DNA of 43,282 nucleotides from Fortiea sp. LEGE XX443 (GCF_015206815.1 NZ_JADEXZ010000053.1:1-43282), one strand, 5' to 3'; counted from the stretch's first letter, positions 35,514 to 43,282 are shown. Numbers and translations are program-made. The notes: a model not told the origin generated them from the sequence alone.

Positions 35514-38045
35514 ATGGGGGGAAAATCGGAAAACAATCAGGAAGCAACTCCAGTGGCTAAACATCAATCCAAACAGCACTCACAGCAAAACATCTCTAAT
35601 ACCGGGACAGAGGCTACTGAAAACTTCGGGGTGCAGATCCAAGAATTGTTGAAGCAGAAAAAATATCGGCAAGCATTAGAAGAAATCAAAAAAATTCAGC
35701 GATCGCATCCTGAGATAGAATTTACTCCCAAAGAATCAGAAATTTGGTTATTGCGGGGACAACAGGAATTTCAAAAACAAGATTTTAAACAAGCAGAAAA
35801 ATCCTTTGAACGCTCTCTGGAATTAGGTTTAGTGGGTGATGCTCACTACTGGCAAGCTAAATGTCTGTTGGAATTAAATCAATTAGATGCAGCTTTGAAA
35901 TTACTCCATGATGCTTTTGAAGCAGGTACACTCATCAAAGATTACAGTATCTGTTATCTCAAACTCCTATTGCTCAAAGGAGATATCGCCACAGTTGAAC
36001 AGTTAATTGACAAACAATCCAAACGCTTTAGTGCTGCCCAACTTCACTGGATACGCGGAGTGCTGGCTCTGAAGCAAGAACAACCAGAAGCAGCTTTGAC
36101 ATCTTTTCAGAAAATTAAACGCCCCATCACACCAGGCGATTTACCAATTGCTTGGATTATTTATAGCCAGCAAATGAATGGTAATTGGAGTGCGGCTGCT
36201 AATTTGTTGGGGTTGCAGTCATCTCCAGGCATCTTCAGCAAACCAAAATACTTAGGAAATCCCATTTTAAAAAAATTGGCAACTGCCCAACAAGCCAAAA
36301 CAGGAATTCCATCCATACAACCCCGGAATCTGGAACGAGAAGATCCAATTATCCAAGATGCGCTATCAGTTTTAGCAATTACACAGCTAATTAATGATGG
36401 TAATCATCATGATGCAGCCCATGTCTTGCTACGGATGAAAGGGAGTTCAAGTCGTTTTCCAGAACTAAGTAGTCTACGAATACCTCTATTAACCCTTGCA
36501 GGTCAACAAGCACTAACCCAAGGACAAACAGAATGTGCAGAACTATTTTGGCAGCCTTTACTAATAGAAAAACGCTTTAATCCCCAGTTAGCAGTCAATC
36601 TGTTACAAGTTTTGGATGCTAATGATTCTGACAAAGAACGCCCACGTGTTGTCACTCAATTTTTGCGGTGGCTGGAGCAGGAAGCAAAACAAAAACCCCA
36701 AGAATGGCCAGATACACGCTTAAAACCAACCTTAGCCCATCTCCACTGCTGGATGGCAGATGCTTACATGGCATTAGATCGCGATCGCGCCGCTTTAGGA
36801 GCTTTGCAACAAGCCGAACGCATCTGTCCCACATCACCAGAATTACTAGGGCGCAAGGGACTAGTTGCTGCCTCAGAGGAAAATTATCATGAAGCGATCG
36901 CACTGCTTACCCAAGCTATTGAAGGTGGATGTCGGTATGAGGAAGTTTACGCTACTCTGTTGGCTTGTTGGCAGGAACTAGGAGACAAACAAGCACATAA
37001 TGAAGCCCGTCGCCGTTTTGGTAAGCACTTTGGCGACTTTAATGTGGAAACTGAAGTGGAAATACTACCTTGGGTAGATGCTCTATCTACGTTAAGTTAT
37101 CCCTTCTTTAGTCGTTTAGTGCAAACAGAAGATGAAAAAGACCCAGCTATAGGTGCTTGTCAGATATTCGTAAATGCAGTCCAAAGTCCCCCCAATTCAG
37201 GCGGACGAGTTTCGTTGAACCAAAAAGCAGCAACCCAACAGTGGGATACTTTACTGGAAAAAGTATCTGGTGATGAACAAATTCCAGTATTACAGGCGAT
37301 CGCGCTTTCTATTCATCTATTCGCTAAACGGGAAAAAGGCATCGCCGCTTTAATAAGTCAATATATGCAAAGGTTGTTCAATATCTCAGGAGAACACCCA
37401 GAAGCGAGAGTTGCTCATCTAGTTGTCTTAGCTGTTAAAGAAAGTAGTCCCCAAAAACTTGAATATCCTGTGCAATTCTACCTCGACACCATGCCCCAAC
37501 CAGGCAATGCTTTAGCCAACATTCAATTACAAGCACGTCGTTTTGGCTGGATTACCACATTAATTCCTGCCTTAGAAGAAGCACTACGTCGAGAACCACA
37601 AAATCCTTTGTTGCTATTAGCTAGAGCCACTACCTACCCAATTAATCAACCGCAATATGAACAACTAAAACAAGAAGGATTTGAATTAGCTCGTCGCCTC
37701 CAAGATGCCAAAGCATTACAAGCATTTCGAGAAGAACAGGCATTTCTTGCTGCTAAAGAAACTCAGCGCATCATGCCAGATCCAGATAAATTTGACAACA
37801 TGAATATGTCAGATATGAATGATTTATTAGAAGAAATGCTGCGAAAAATGTTTGGCAATAAAGTTCCTCAAGCTGAATTTGAAAAAATGCTGCCAGAAAT
37901 CAAGAAAATGTTCACCAGTATGCCTGATTTTTCAGATGATGAAGACGAAGAAGAACTAGATTTTGACTTTATCTTTAGAGACGTATCACCTAAATCTAAG
38001 AAGAAAAAAGGGAGAACTAGAGGTGGTTTTTCAGAATTGTTCTAA
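35514..38045 (+). CDS. Large TPR protein of the Hsp70 island
   Basis: 843-residue soluble protein made mainly of degenerate tetratricopeptide repeats, for example QKKYRQALEEIKKIQRSHPE near 50, DFKQAEKSFERSLELG near 100 and AALGALQQAERICPTSPELL near 425. The C-terminus is different: a Met-rich segment (MNMSDMNDLLEEMLRKMFGN), an acidic run (DDEDEEELDFDF) and a basic tail (KSKKKKGRTRG). No signal peptide. The ATG at 35514 is preferred over a TTG at 35508. It is the first gene of a plus-strand cluster with a J-like protein, GrpE and Hsp70, so a client- or chaperone-binding adaptor role is likely, but this is inference from context. Confidence 0.8.
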   Translation: MGGKSENNQEATPVAKHQSKQHSQQNISNTGTEATENFGVQIQELLKQKKYRQALEEIKKIQRSHPEIEFTPKESEIWLLRGQQEFQKQDFKQAEKSFERSLELGLVGDAHYWQAKCLLELNQLDAALKLLHDAFEAGTLIKDYSICYLKLLLLKGDIATVEQLIDKQSKRFSAAQLHWIRGVLALKQEQPEAALTSFQKIKRPITPGDLPIAWIIYSQQMNGNWSAAANLLGLQSSPGIFSKPKYLGNPILKKLATAQQAKTGIPSIQPRNLEREDPIIQDALSVLAITQLINDGNHHDAAHVLLRMKGSSSRFPELSSLRIPLLTLAGQQALTQGQTECAELFWQPLLIEKRFNPQLAVNLLQVLDANDSDKERPRVVTQFLRWLEQEAKQKPQEWPDTRLKPTLAHLHCWMADAYMALDRDRAALGALQQAERICPTSPELLGRKGLVAASEENYHEAIALLTQAIEGGCRYEEVYATLLACWQELGDKQAHNEARRRFGKHFGDFNVETEVEILPWVDALSTLSYPFFSRLVQTEDEKDPAIGACQIFVNAVQSPPNSGGRVSLNQKAATQQWDTLLEKVSGDEQIPVLQAIALSIHLFAKREKGIAALISQYMQRLFNISGEHPEARVAHLVVLAVKESSPQKLEYPVQFYLDTMPQPGNALANIQLQARRFGWITTLIPALEEALRREPQNPLLLLARATTYPINQPQYEQLKQEGFELARRLQDAKALQAFREEQAFLAAKETQRIMPDPDKFDNMNMSDMNDLLEEMLRKMFGNKVPQAEFEKMLPEIKKMFTSMPDFSDDEDEEELDFDFIFRDVSPKSKKKKGRTRGGFSELF

Positions 38046-38071
38046 ATAAATAGGATTCACAATCAAGGCTA

Positions 38072-38216
38072 AAGTATGAAATTTCATACTACCCTTCTCC
38101 TAACGGAGACGCTACGCGTAGACTTCGGCGTGAGCTCAGTCGAACGCTTGCTTCTCCGTAGGGGTACGGGAAGCCTCACAAAGCGCGTCTACATACTCCA
38201 TACTTCATACTTTTTT
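38072..38216. repeat. Repeat-derived spacer before the J-like gene
   Basis: Starts with AAGTATGAAATTTCAT (38072-38087), repeated exactly at 38516-38531 just after the J-like gene. In between is dispersed palindromic DNA with ACGGAGA and TCTCCGT arms (about 38104 and 38153). The frame of the J-like gene runs open through all of this, but the sequence is repeat, not gene. Confidence 0.7.
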
Positions 38217-38513
38217 ATGATTTCCTACTACGAAAAACTAGGAATTTCCCCAGAAGCTACTCCAGCCCAAATTAAAGCAGCGTATCACGCCAAACTGCGA
38301 GAATTTCCGGCTCATACTTACCCCAAAGAGTTTAAAGAAATTCGAGAAGCTTACGAGGCAATTCGCAAAGGAGAAACAACTCAACATGAGGATTTCTTGA
38401 AAATGCGTCCTCTGGAGGCAGAACTAAACCCAGAGATATTAAAACAGGTGCAAGAAAAAGCGATCGCTCAATTAGAAGTTAGTCTAGATGATTTAATTCG
38501 TGCCACATTTTAA
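38217..38513 (+). CDS. Small J-like protein without the HPD motif
   Basis: 98-residue protein with the helical layout of a J domain at 1-50: YYEKLGISPEATPAQIKAAY (4-23) is helices I and II, and KEFKEIREAYEAI (37-49) is helix III. Between them, where DnaJ proteins have HPD, the sequence is FPAH (30-33). The tail (50-98) is helical and acidic, without the Gly/Phe or zinc regions of DnaJ. It should not trigger Hsp70 ATPase in the standard way, but lies 1.4 kb upstream of an Hsp70 gene and next to GrpE. The longer frame from 38076 translates repeat DNA; the ATG at 38217 is the real start. It may recruit clients or bind a variant Hsp70. Confidence 0.85.
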   Translation: MISYYEKLGISPEATPAQIKAAYHAKLREFPAHTYPKEFKEIREAYEAIRKGETTQHEDFLKMRPLEAELNPEILKQVQEKAIAQLEVSLDDLIRATF

Positions 38514-38602
38514 TGAAGTATGAAATTTCATCCTCCTGGTTACTGAGTTTCGACTTCGCTCAACTGCTGCGAAGCCGAAGTGTGCCTCCCGCCTTTTAAC
38601 AA

Positions 38603-39382
38603 ATGACTATTCCAATGAGTAATAACACAGAAGCTTTATTTGCCAAATTTTTAGATTATTTAGACTCTGAACAACCACTTCCTGAATATTTGGGTGAACC
38701 ACCAGAATCTGCTAATGTTTTTGATCCCTATCAAATGGTGGCAGAATGGACTGCCTTACGTCATGAACTTAAGCAACAAGGCAAATTATTGCGTTCTACT
38801 CAAGATACTTTGGCGCAAGCCTTAGAAGTAACTCGCACAGATCAAGAACAGCTGCAAACACGCTTGGAAGCAAGCCAAAAACAGGCATTAGCTACATTTG
38901 AGCAACAACAAGAAAAACTATTAAAAGAATTGTTGGGGATTGTGGATGCGTTAGATCAAGCTTGTACTTACTGGCAAGAAGAACTAGAAGTATTATCTGT
39001 TACTCCAAACCCAAAACCTGCTGCCCAAAAAAGTTTCTGGGAAAAGTTAGGGGAGTGGTTTGCTGGTAAAGAGTCTCAATCTGCGGTGTCTGAAAAATCA
39101 TCACAATCAGAATCCTTAAGGGAAATTTTAACCAGCAATCAACAAGGTGTGGAGTTAATTGGGCGATCGCTTTTAGAAATACTCCGCCAAAGACGCGTTA
39201 TTCCCATCGTTGCAGAGGGTAAATTATTTGACTCCCAGACCATGTATGCTGTGGGACGTGAGACAAAAACAGATGTTACAGAAAATACTGTAATTAAAGA
39301 AGTAGTCCGGGGTTATTTATGGGGTGATAAAGTCTTGAGAGAAGCACAAGTGATTGTAGCCACACAAACAACTGGGGATTGA
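38603..39382 (+). CDS. GrpE-like nucleotide exchange factor
   Basis: 259-residue GrpE homologue expected to release ADP from the neighbouring Hsp70. The long coiled coil spans about 47-115, a helix bundle follows, and the beta head is near the C-terminus (VAEGKLFDSQTMYAV, then TENTVIKEVVRGYLWGDKVL). A low-complexity, Ser/Gln-rich segment (about 133-172) separates helix bundle and last helix; normal GrpE has nothing this long there. The N-terminus (1-45) is also divergent, with FDPYQMVAEW. A second Met four codons later (38615) may be the real start. It lies between the J-like and Hsp70 genes on the same strand, and about 0.5 kb before Hsp70. Confidence 0.88.
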   Translation: MTIPMSNNTEALFAKFLDYLDSEQPLPEYLGEPPESANVFDPYQMVAEWTALRHELKQQGKLLRSTQDTLAQALEVTRTDQEQLQTRLEASQKQALATFEQQQEKLLKELLGIVDALDQACTYWQEELEVLSVTPNPKPAAQKSFWEKLGEWFAGKESQSAVSEKSSQSESLREILTSNQQGVELIGRSLLEILRQRRVIPIVAEGKLFDSQTMYAVGRETKTDVTENTVIKEVVRGYLWGDKVLREAQVIVATQTTGD

Positions 39383-39393
39383 GAAATCAAAAA

Positions 39394-39720
39394 TTAGAAT
39401 ATCGACAAACCAGCTTGAAAAATTTGTGTGGGGGTGAGCTGTAATTTGGGAAAAGTTTGGGAGATAATACCGTCATTGTCTCGAAACTTACTGATTTGAT
39501 ATTCCCCATCAACCAAGTTACATACAGAGATTGTTGGTTGTTTAGGATTGCCAAGATGCTGTGGAAGCATACTTAAATCAGAGAGAACAGTTAGCTGAAT
39601 CAGTGCAGCAACGTTTGTCCAGTCTTCAACTGATCGACTGTAGTCAGCAAACAGAATGGAAGGGAGTTGTACTGTATTTACCTTTGTGACAGCTAAAGCC
39701 TCTGGAAGTTGCGGCGACAT
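39394..39720 (-). pseudogene. Uma2-family (DUF820) nuclease remnant
   Basis: The last ~55 residues of this frame look like the C-terminus of a Uma2-type PD-(D/E)xK protein (GNPKQPTISVCNLVDGEYQI, SQTFPKLQLTPTQIFQAGL). The N-terminal catalytic part is missing, and the remaining upstream codons do not resemble the family. On the opposite strand, starting near 39552, an unrelated fragment reads DAVEAYLNQREQLAESVQQR, which resembles the tail of a small antitoxin-like protein. The region is a junction of decayed accessory genes between grpE and hsp70 on the wrong strand, so it is probably an insertion scar in the island. Confidence 0.6.
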
Positions 39721-39894
39721 AATATCGCTTCAGCAACCAAGAATTCCGAATTATTTGGTCAATATCTTGTAACCTTATATCTAATAGTGAAGCTGTCATG
39801 CTGCCAAAATAGAGTCTTTTGTAATTACCCAAGGTTACGCACCTGTGTGTGGATAAGATAGCTAAAAGCAAATAACATTTGCAGATTAAATTTT

Positions 39895-41655
39895 ATGAAA
39901 GCAGTTGGGATTGACTTAGGCACAACAAATTCCGAAGTAGCGATCGTCGAAAATGGACAGGTGCGGGTATTACCAGGGAAAGATGGCGACTTGATTTTAC
40001 CTTCCTGTGTGGGATTTAGCGATACAGGGAAACTGCTGGTGGGACGTGAAGCACTCCGTCAGTATGCAGCAGCACCAGAACGCACTGTGAAATCAATTAA
40101 GCGGTGGATGGGAACTGACCACCAAACCACTTTAGGAGATAAAGAATACTTACCTCATGAAGTTTCTGCGATTATTCTCCGCGCCCTGAAACAACGGGCT
40201 GAAGATGCTTTGGGTGAAACAATTACTCAAGCTGTGATTACGGTTCCAGCTTACTTTACAGATGCTCAACGACAAGCCACTAAAACTGCTGGCGAAATAG
40301 CTGGATTGGAAGTACTGCAAATTATCAACGAACCAACGGCGGCGGCTTTAGCTTATGATTTGCGTTCTGAAGAGACAGAAAAGGTTGTAGTTTATGACTT
40401 AGGTGGTGGGACTTTTGACGTGTCTGTTGTGGAAATTACAGGCGAAGTCACAGAAGTACTCGCTAGTCATGGTAACAATCGCTTGGGAGGAGACGATTTT
40501 GACAGGCTTTTGCAACTCCATCTCGTAGACTTATTCCGCAAACAGCATGGTGTGGATGTGCCAGATGATGCTTCCACCCAGGCGCGTCTTTTGCGAGCAG
40601 CAGAGCAGTTAAAAATTGACTTGAGTTCCCATGCTTTTGCGACAGTCCGAGAAGCCTTTTTAGGTAGTAAAGGCAAAACTGCACTACATCTAGAGACAGA
40701 AGTAGCGCGAACAGATTTTGAAAAATTGATTCGCCCACTATTAGAAGAAACCCTAGAAGCCATTGACCGCGCCCTCGCAGATGCGAACTTGCAACCAGAA
40801 GAAATTGATCGGATTATTTTAGTTGGTGGTTCCACACGCATTCCTCTAGTGCAACAAATGATTCAAGAGCATTTGGGACAACCTCCCACTGATGGGATTC
40901 AACCAGACCTTTGTGTGGCATTAGGAGCGGCTTTACAAGCTGGGGTACTGGTGGGTGAATCTGTAGATGCCATTCTTGTAGATGTGATTCCTCATTCTTT
41001 GGGCATTGCTGCGGCTGTACCTACACCAATGGGGATTATGCCTGGGTATTTTAGTGTCATTATTCCTCGCAACAGCGTTGTTCCCGTTTCACGCTCTCAT
41101 GTTTATTCCACGCTGTTCGACGAGCAAGAAGCAGTGGAAATTGAAGTTTTTCAAGGCGAAAATACGATCGCCGAAGAAAATGTGCCTCTAGGTTCCTTTA
41201 GAGTGGAAAATTTACCAGCCAAACCAGCTGGAGGCATTCAAATCGAAGTTCACTTTGACTTTGACCTCAACGGTATTCTCACTGTCACCACCACCGAAAA
41301 AGGCAAAGGGCAACAAGGAACACTAGTAGTAAATAATGCCGGGATACAAAAACTTTCGAGCCATGAACTCAAGCAAGCAAGGGCGGATTTAGAGGCATTG
41401 TTTGAAAGTGATGAAACAATTGAAATCTCCAGCGAAGAGATCAGCGATGCAGTAGAAATCGCGCCAGAATTAGCAGCACTTTTAGACCGCGCTCAACAAG
41501 CACTTTTGACTGTAGATGAAGAACAATTAGAAGAATTACAAGACTTACTAGACCAGATTGAAAATGCGATCGCTGACAATAGTCCAGAAATACCACAGTT
41601 ACAAGCAGAACTGGAAGATTTTCTGTACTACGCCACCACAAATGAGGAAGAGTAA
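39895..41655 (+). CDS. Short-lid Hsp70 family chaperone
   Basis: 586-residue Hsp70 paralogue, about 50 residues shorter than housekeeping DnaK. The ATPase domain is intact: DLGTTNS (7-13), VITVPAYFTDAQR (114-126), DLGGGTFDVS (168-177) and ILVGGSTRIP (308-317). The interdomain linker is AILVDVIPHSLGI (359-371), where DnaK has VLLLDVTPLSLGIE. The substrate-binding part (about 372-480) is present, but the lid (488-586) is short and acidic (EEEQLEELQDLLDQIENA-like) and there is no disordered tail. This fits a specialised chaperone rather than the general DnaK. It forms a cluster with GrpE, a J-like protein and TPR proteins; the next gene begins 3 bp after its stop. Confidence 0.93.
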   Translation: MKAVGIDLGTTNSEVAIVENGQVRVLPGKDGDLILPSCVGFSDTGKLLVGREALRQYAAAPERTVKSIKRWMGTDHQTTLGDKEYLPHEVSAIILRALKQRAEDALGETITQAVITVPAYFTDAQRQATKTAGEIAGLEVLQIINEPTAAALAYDLRSEETEKVVVYDLGGGTFDVSVVEITGEVTEVLASHGNNRLGGDDFDRLLQLHLVDLFRKQHGVDVPDDASTQARLLRAAEQLKIDLSSHAFATVREAFLGSKGKTALHLETEVARTDFEKLIRPLLEETLEAIDRALADANLQPEEIDRIILVGGSTRIPLVQQMIQEHLGQPPTDGIQPDLCVALGAALQAGVLVGESVDAILVDVIPHSLGIAAAVPTPMGIMPGYFSVIIPRNSVVPVSRSHVYSTLFDEQEAVEIEVFQGENTIAEENVPLGSFRVENLPAKPAGGIQIEVHFDFDLNGILTVTTTEKGKGQQGTLVVNNAGIQKLSSHELKQARADLEALFESDETIEISSEEISDAVEIAPELAALLDRAQQALLTVDEEQLEELQDLLDQIENAIADNSPEIPQLQAELEDFLYYATTNEEE

Positions 41656-41658
41656 GAC

Positions 41659-42069
41659 ATGGTGAAATGTCCTGTTTGTGGTGCAGTGTGTCGTTCAGGA
41701 AAGGGAGTAGAGGAGCAGCGATCGCCTACTTGCAGACGCTGTAAAGCAGATTTATCGGATTTGTTCCGTTTGCATGACCAAGCCATCTGGTATCACAGAC
41801 AAGCACTATATTTATTGTCACAAAAGCGTTATGCCGAAGCAGCAGCGCACAATAATCAAGCTCTAGCTTTAGATTATAGTAATGCAGACTTCCATGCCTT
41901 GGCTGGTAAATTGTCAGCATTGCAAGGAGAATTTCGAGAAGCGATCGCTTCTTGGCAACAAGCTCTCAAGTTTGACTCACAAAATGCTATTGCTAGTAAT
42001 TGTCTGCAAATGATCAAGGAAATTTATTCGTCACATTCTTTTAAAAATCTTACTCAAGATGGTTGTTAA
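41659..42069 (+). CDS. Zinc-ribbon TPR protein of the Hsp70 island
   Basis: 136-residue protein whose N-terminus has two zinc knuckles, CPVC (4-7) and CRRC (25-28), followed by two TPR-like repeats (about 43-75, YHRQALYLLSQKRYAEAAAH; about 77-110, KLSALQGEFREAIASWQQAL). The start codon is 3 bp after the Hsp70 stop codon, so the two are co-translated and very likely act together. Zinc-ribbon plus TPR suggests an adaptor that holds Hsp70 or its clients. No signal peptide. Partner and function are inferred from gene order alone. Confidence 0.83.
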   Translation: MVKCPVCGAVCRSGKGVEEQRSPTCRRCKADLSDLFRLHDQAIWYHRQALYLLSQKRYAEAAAHNNQALALDYSNADFHALAGKLSALQGEFREAIASWQQALKFDSQNAIASNCLQMIKEIYSSHSFKNLTQDGC

Positions 42070-42137
42070 TTTGGTAAAAACTTGTGACATATCCAAATTC
42101 AGCACAAAAATACAAAACCGCTTATTATGAGTAAGAT

Positions 42138-42153
42138 TATCATTCAAGTGATA
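42138..42153 (+). promoter_or_regulatory. Possible Zur/Fur-like palindrome before the COG0523 gene
   Basis: TATCATTCAAGTGATA is an imperfect 16-bp palindrome (outer TATCA/TGATA perfect) 18 bp before the start codon. It partly resembles the AT-rich Zur and Fur operators of cyanobacteria (TGATAAT-N-ATTATCA type). The central pairs do not match well, so it is a weak call. It would make sense if the GTPase is a zinc-starvation protein. Confidence 0.35.
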
Positions 42154-42170
42154 TCAGAGGTTTTAATGAT

Positions 42171-43142
42171 ATGGTGGCTGATGTAATTCCAGATGCAGTT
42201 CCAGTTACTGTTTTAACCGGCTATTTAGGAGCAGGTAAAACAACCTTACTCAATCACATCCTGACTTACGAACATGGTAAAAAAGTTGCTGTGATTGTCA
42301 ACGAATTTGGGGAAGTAGGCATTGATAATCAATTAGTTATTGATGCAGATGAAGAAATTTTTGAAATGAACAACGGCTGTATTTGTTGTACAGTGCGTGG
42401 TGACTTGATTCGCATCATCAGTAATTTGATGAAGCGACGTGATAAGTTTGACCATTTAGTAATTGAAACTACTGGTTTAGCTGATCCTGCACCAGTAATT
42501 CAAACATTCTTTGTTGATGAAGATATGCAAGGTAGACTGTCTCTCGATGCAGTCGTGACAGTGGTAGATGCCAAGCATATTTGGCAACACTGGGATGCAG
42601 ATGAAGCTCAAGAACAGATTGCTTTTGCCGATGTGATTTTACTGAATAAAACTGATTTGGTCACACCAGAAGAATTAGAAGAACTAGAAAAGCGGATTCG
42701 GGGAATGAATGCGATCGCAAAAATTCACCGCACCCGCAACTCAGAATTATCAATGGATGCGTTGTTGGGTGTGCAAGCTTTTGACTTGAATCGCGCCTTG
42801 GAAATTGATCCGAATTTTTTAGGCGAAGATGCTCATGAACATGATGAAAGTGTTTATTCTGTCGCATTAGTGACAGACAAGGCTTTGGATGGAGAAAAAT
42901 TACATGCTTGGATGTCTGAGTTATTACGGACTCAAGGCACTGATATTTTTCGGATGAAAGGAATTTTAAATATTGCTGGAGAAGATAATCGCTTTGTGTT
43001 TCAAGGAGTGCATATGATATTTGATGGTAGACCAGATAGACCTTGGAAACCTACCGAAACTAGGAAAAACGAATTAGTTTTCATCGGTCGGAATTTAGAT
43101 GAAGCCAAACTCAAACAAGATTTTTTGGCTTGTCTGGTGTAA
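42171..43142 (+). CDS. COG0523 (CobW/P47K) metal chaperone GTPase
   Basis: 323-residue G3E GTPase that would load a metal into a target protein. The Walker A is GYLGAGKT (17-24), the metal-binding CxCC motif is GCICC (69-73, Cys70, Cys72, Cys73), the Walker B-like site is VIETTGLADP (97-106), and NKTD (159-162) gives guanine specificity. The C-terminal CobW_C domain (about 228-323) starts near SVYSVALVTDKALDGEK and ends GRNLDEAKLKQDF. An HEHDE stretch (near 220-226) gives a short metal-binding run. In cyanobacteria, relatives are often induced by zinc shortage; a cobalt role is less likely since no cobalamin genes are near. ATG start; possible Zur-like site upstream. Confidence 0.93.
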   Translation: MVADVIPDAVPVTVLTGYLGAGKTTLLNHILTYEHGKKVAVIVNEFGEVGIDNQLVIDADEEIFEMNNGCICCTVRGDLIRIISNLMKRRDKFDHLVIETTGLADPAPVIQTFFVDEDMQGRLSLDAVVTVVDAKHIWQHWDADEAQEQIAFADVILLNKTDLVTPEELEELEKRIRGMNAIAKIHRTRNSELSMDALLGVQAFDLNRALEIDPNFLGEDAHEHDESVYSVALVTDKALDGEKLHAWMSELLRTQGTDIFRMKGILNIAGEDNRFVFQGVHMIFDGRPDRPWKPTETRKNELVFIGRNLDEAKLKQDFLACLV

Positions 43143-43282
43143 ATCAAAAAGCAGGGGGGAAGGGAGCAGGGAGCAGGGAGCTTTTGGGATAAGGAGCAGG
43201 GAGCAGGGAGCAAGGGGAACTTACAGCAACAATCCCCTTTTCCCCGTTCCCCCTGCACCTTGTCTCCCCTGCCTCTTCATTC
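43143..43282. repeat. GGGAGCA heptamer repeat tract
   Basis: After the GTPase stop codon, GGGAGCA units repeat in tandem (43162-43181 and 43193-43211), followed by C-rich DNA. It resembles the low-complexity sequence at the start of the window and the heptanucleotide (STRR-type) repeats known from heterocystous cyanobacteria. No gene here. Confidence 0.75.

Noticed and set aside
35514-35600. TTG at 35508 as start of the large TPR gene
   Set aside because: An ATG lies only two codons later and the TTG has no ribosome site, so the ATG at 35514 is better.
38076-38216. 47-residue N-terminal extension of the J-like protein
   Set aside because: It translates dispersed palindromic repeat DNA; the J fold begins at MISYYEKLG.

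Overview
The window looks like a chromosomal segment of a filamentous, Nostoc/Anabaena-type cyanobacterium. The evidence is the form IB RuBisCO operon with the chaperone gene rbcX between rbcL and rbcS, the many HIP1 octamers (GCGATCGC), GTG/TTG starts beside ATG, a groES-groEL operon behind a CIRCE operator, an SLH-OprB type outer-membrane porin, and intergenic DNA full of short palindromes and heptamer repeats. I see no rRNA, tRNA, CRISPR array, phage module or intact transposase. The genus call is inference from these traits, not from a database search.

Layout. 1-4.4 kb: a secreted galactose/glyoxal oxidase-like copper-radical enzyme followed by a DyP-type haem peroxidase; the first should make H2O2 and the second uses it. 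4.4-10.5 kb: a minus-strand run (transcribed right to left) of a GT4 glycosyltransferase, a GT2 glycosyltransferase, a Wzm/Wzt-type ABC polysaccharide exporter, the stump of a second GT2 glycosyltransferase with an internal deletion, and a beta-hydroxyacid dehydrogenase. 11.2-13.6 kb: rbcL-rbcX-rbcS on the minus strand with a strong terminator, bracketed by a 43-bp inverted repeat. 14.6-17.7 kb: a seven-bladed propeller lipoprotein-like/secreted protein, panB, and convergent lepB with zero spacing, then a small zinc-ribbon protein. 18.8-24.1 kb: a TPR protein, a GH57 branching enzyme, hemW, and a PIN-TRAM membrane protein. 24.2-26.1 kb: a Sll1717-type P-loop ATPase whose N-terminus has been split off by a 13-bp tandem duplication. 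26.4-28.4 kb: groESL. 29.6-32.9 kb: a NarL-type response regulator, a DUF3386 protein, a GAF-LuxR regulator and a PD-(D/E)xK protein. 33.1-34.9 kb: porin.

35.5-42.1 kb is the most distinctive part: a plus-strand island of a large TPR protein, a small J-like protein that lacks the HPD motif, a GrpE-like factor, a short-lid Hsp70 and a zinc-ribbon TPR protein. It reads as a dedicated Hsp70 machine separate from the housekeeping DnaK/DnaJ/GrpE set. The window ends with a COG0523 (CobW-type) metal chaperone GTPase behind a possible Zur-like palindrome.

The mobile-DNA signal is three near-identical copies (131, 124 and 131 bp, both orientations) of a small element with TAAGTAG/CTACTTA ends, which behaves like a MITE. 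Small repeats have shaped several genes: the ATPase frameshift, a 27-bp in-frame duplication in the TPR gene, and 16-bp direct repeats around the J-like gene.
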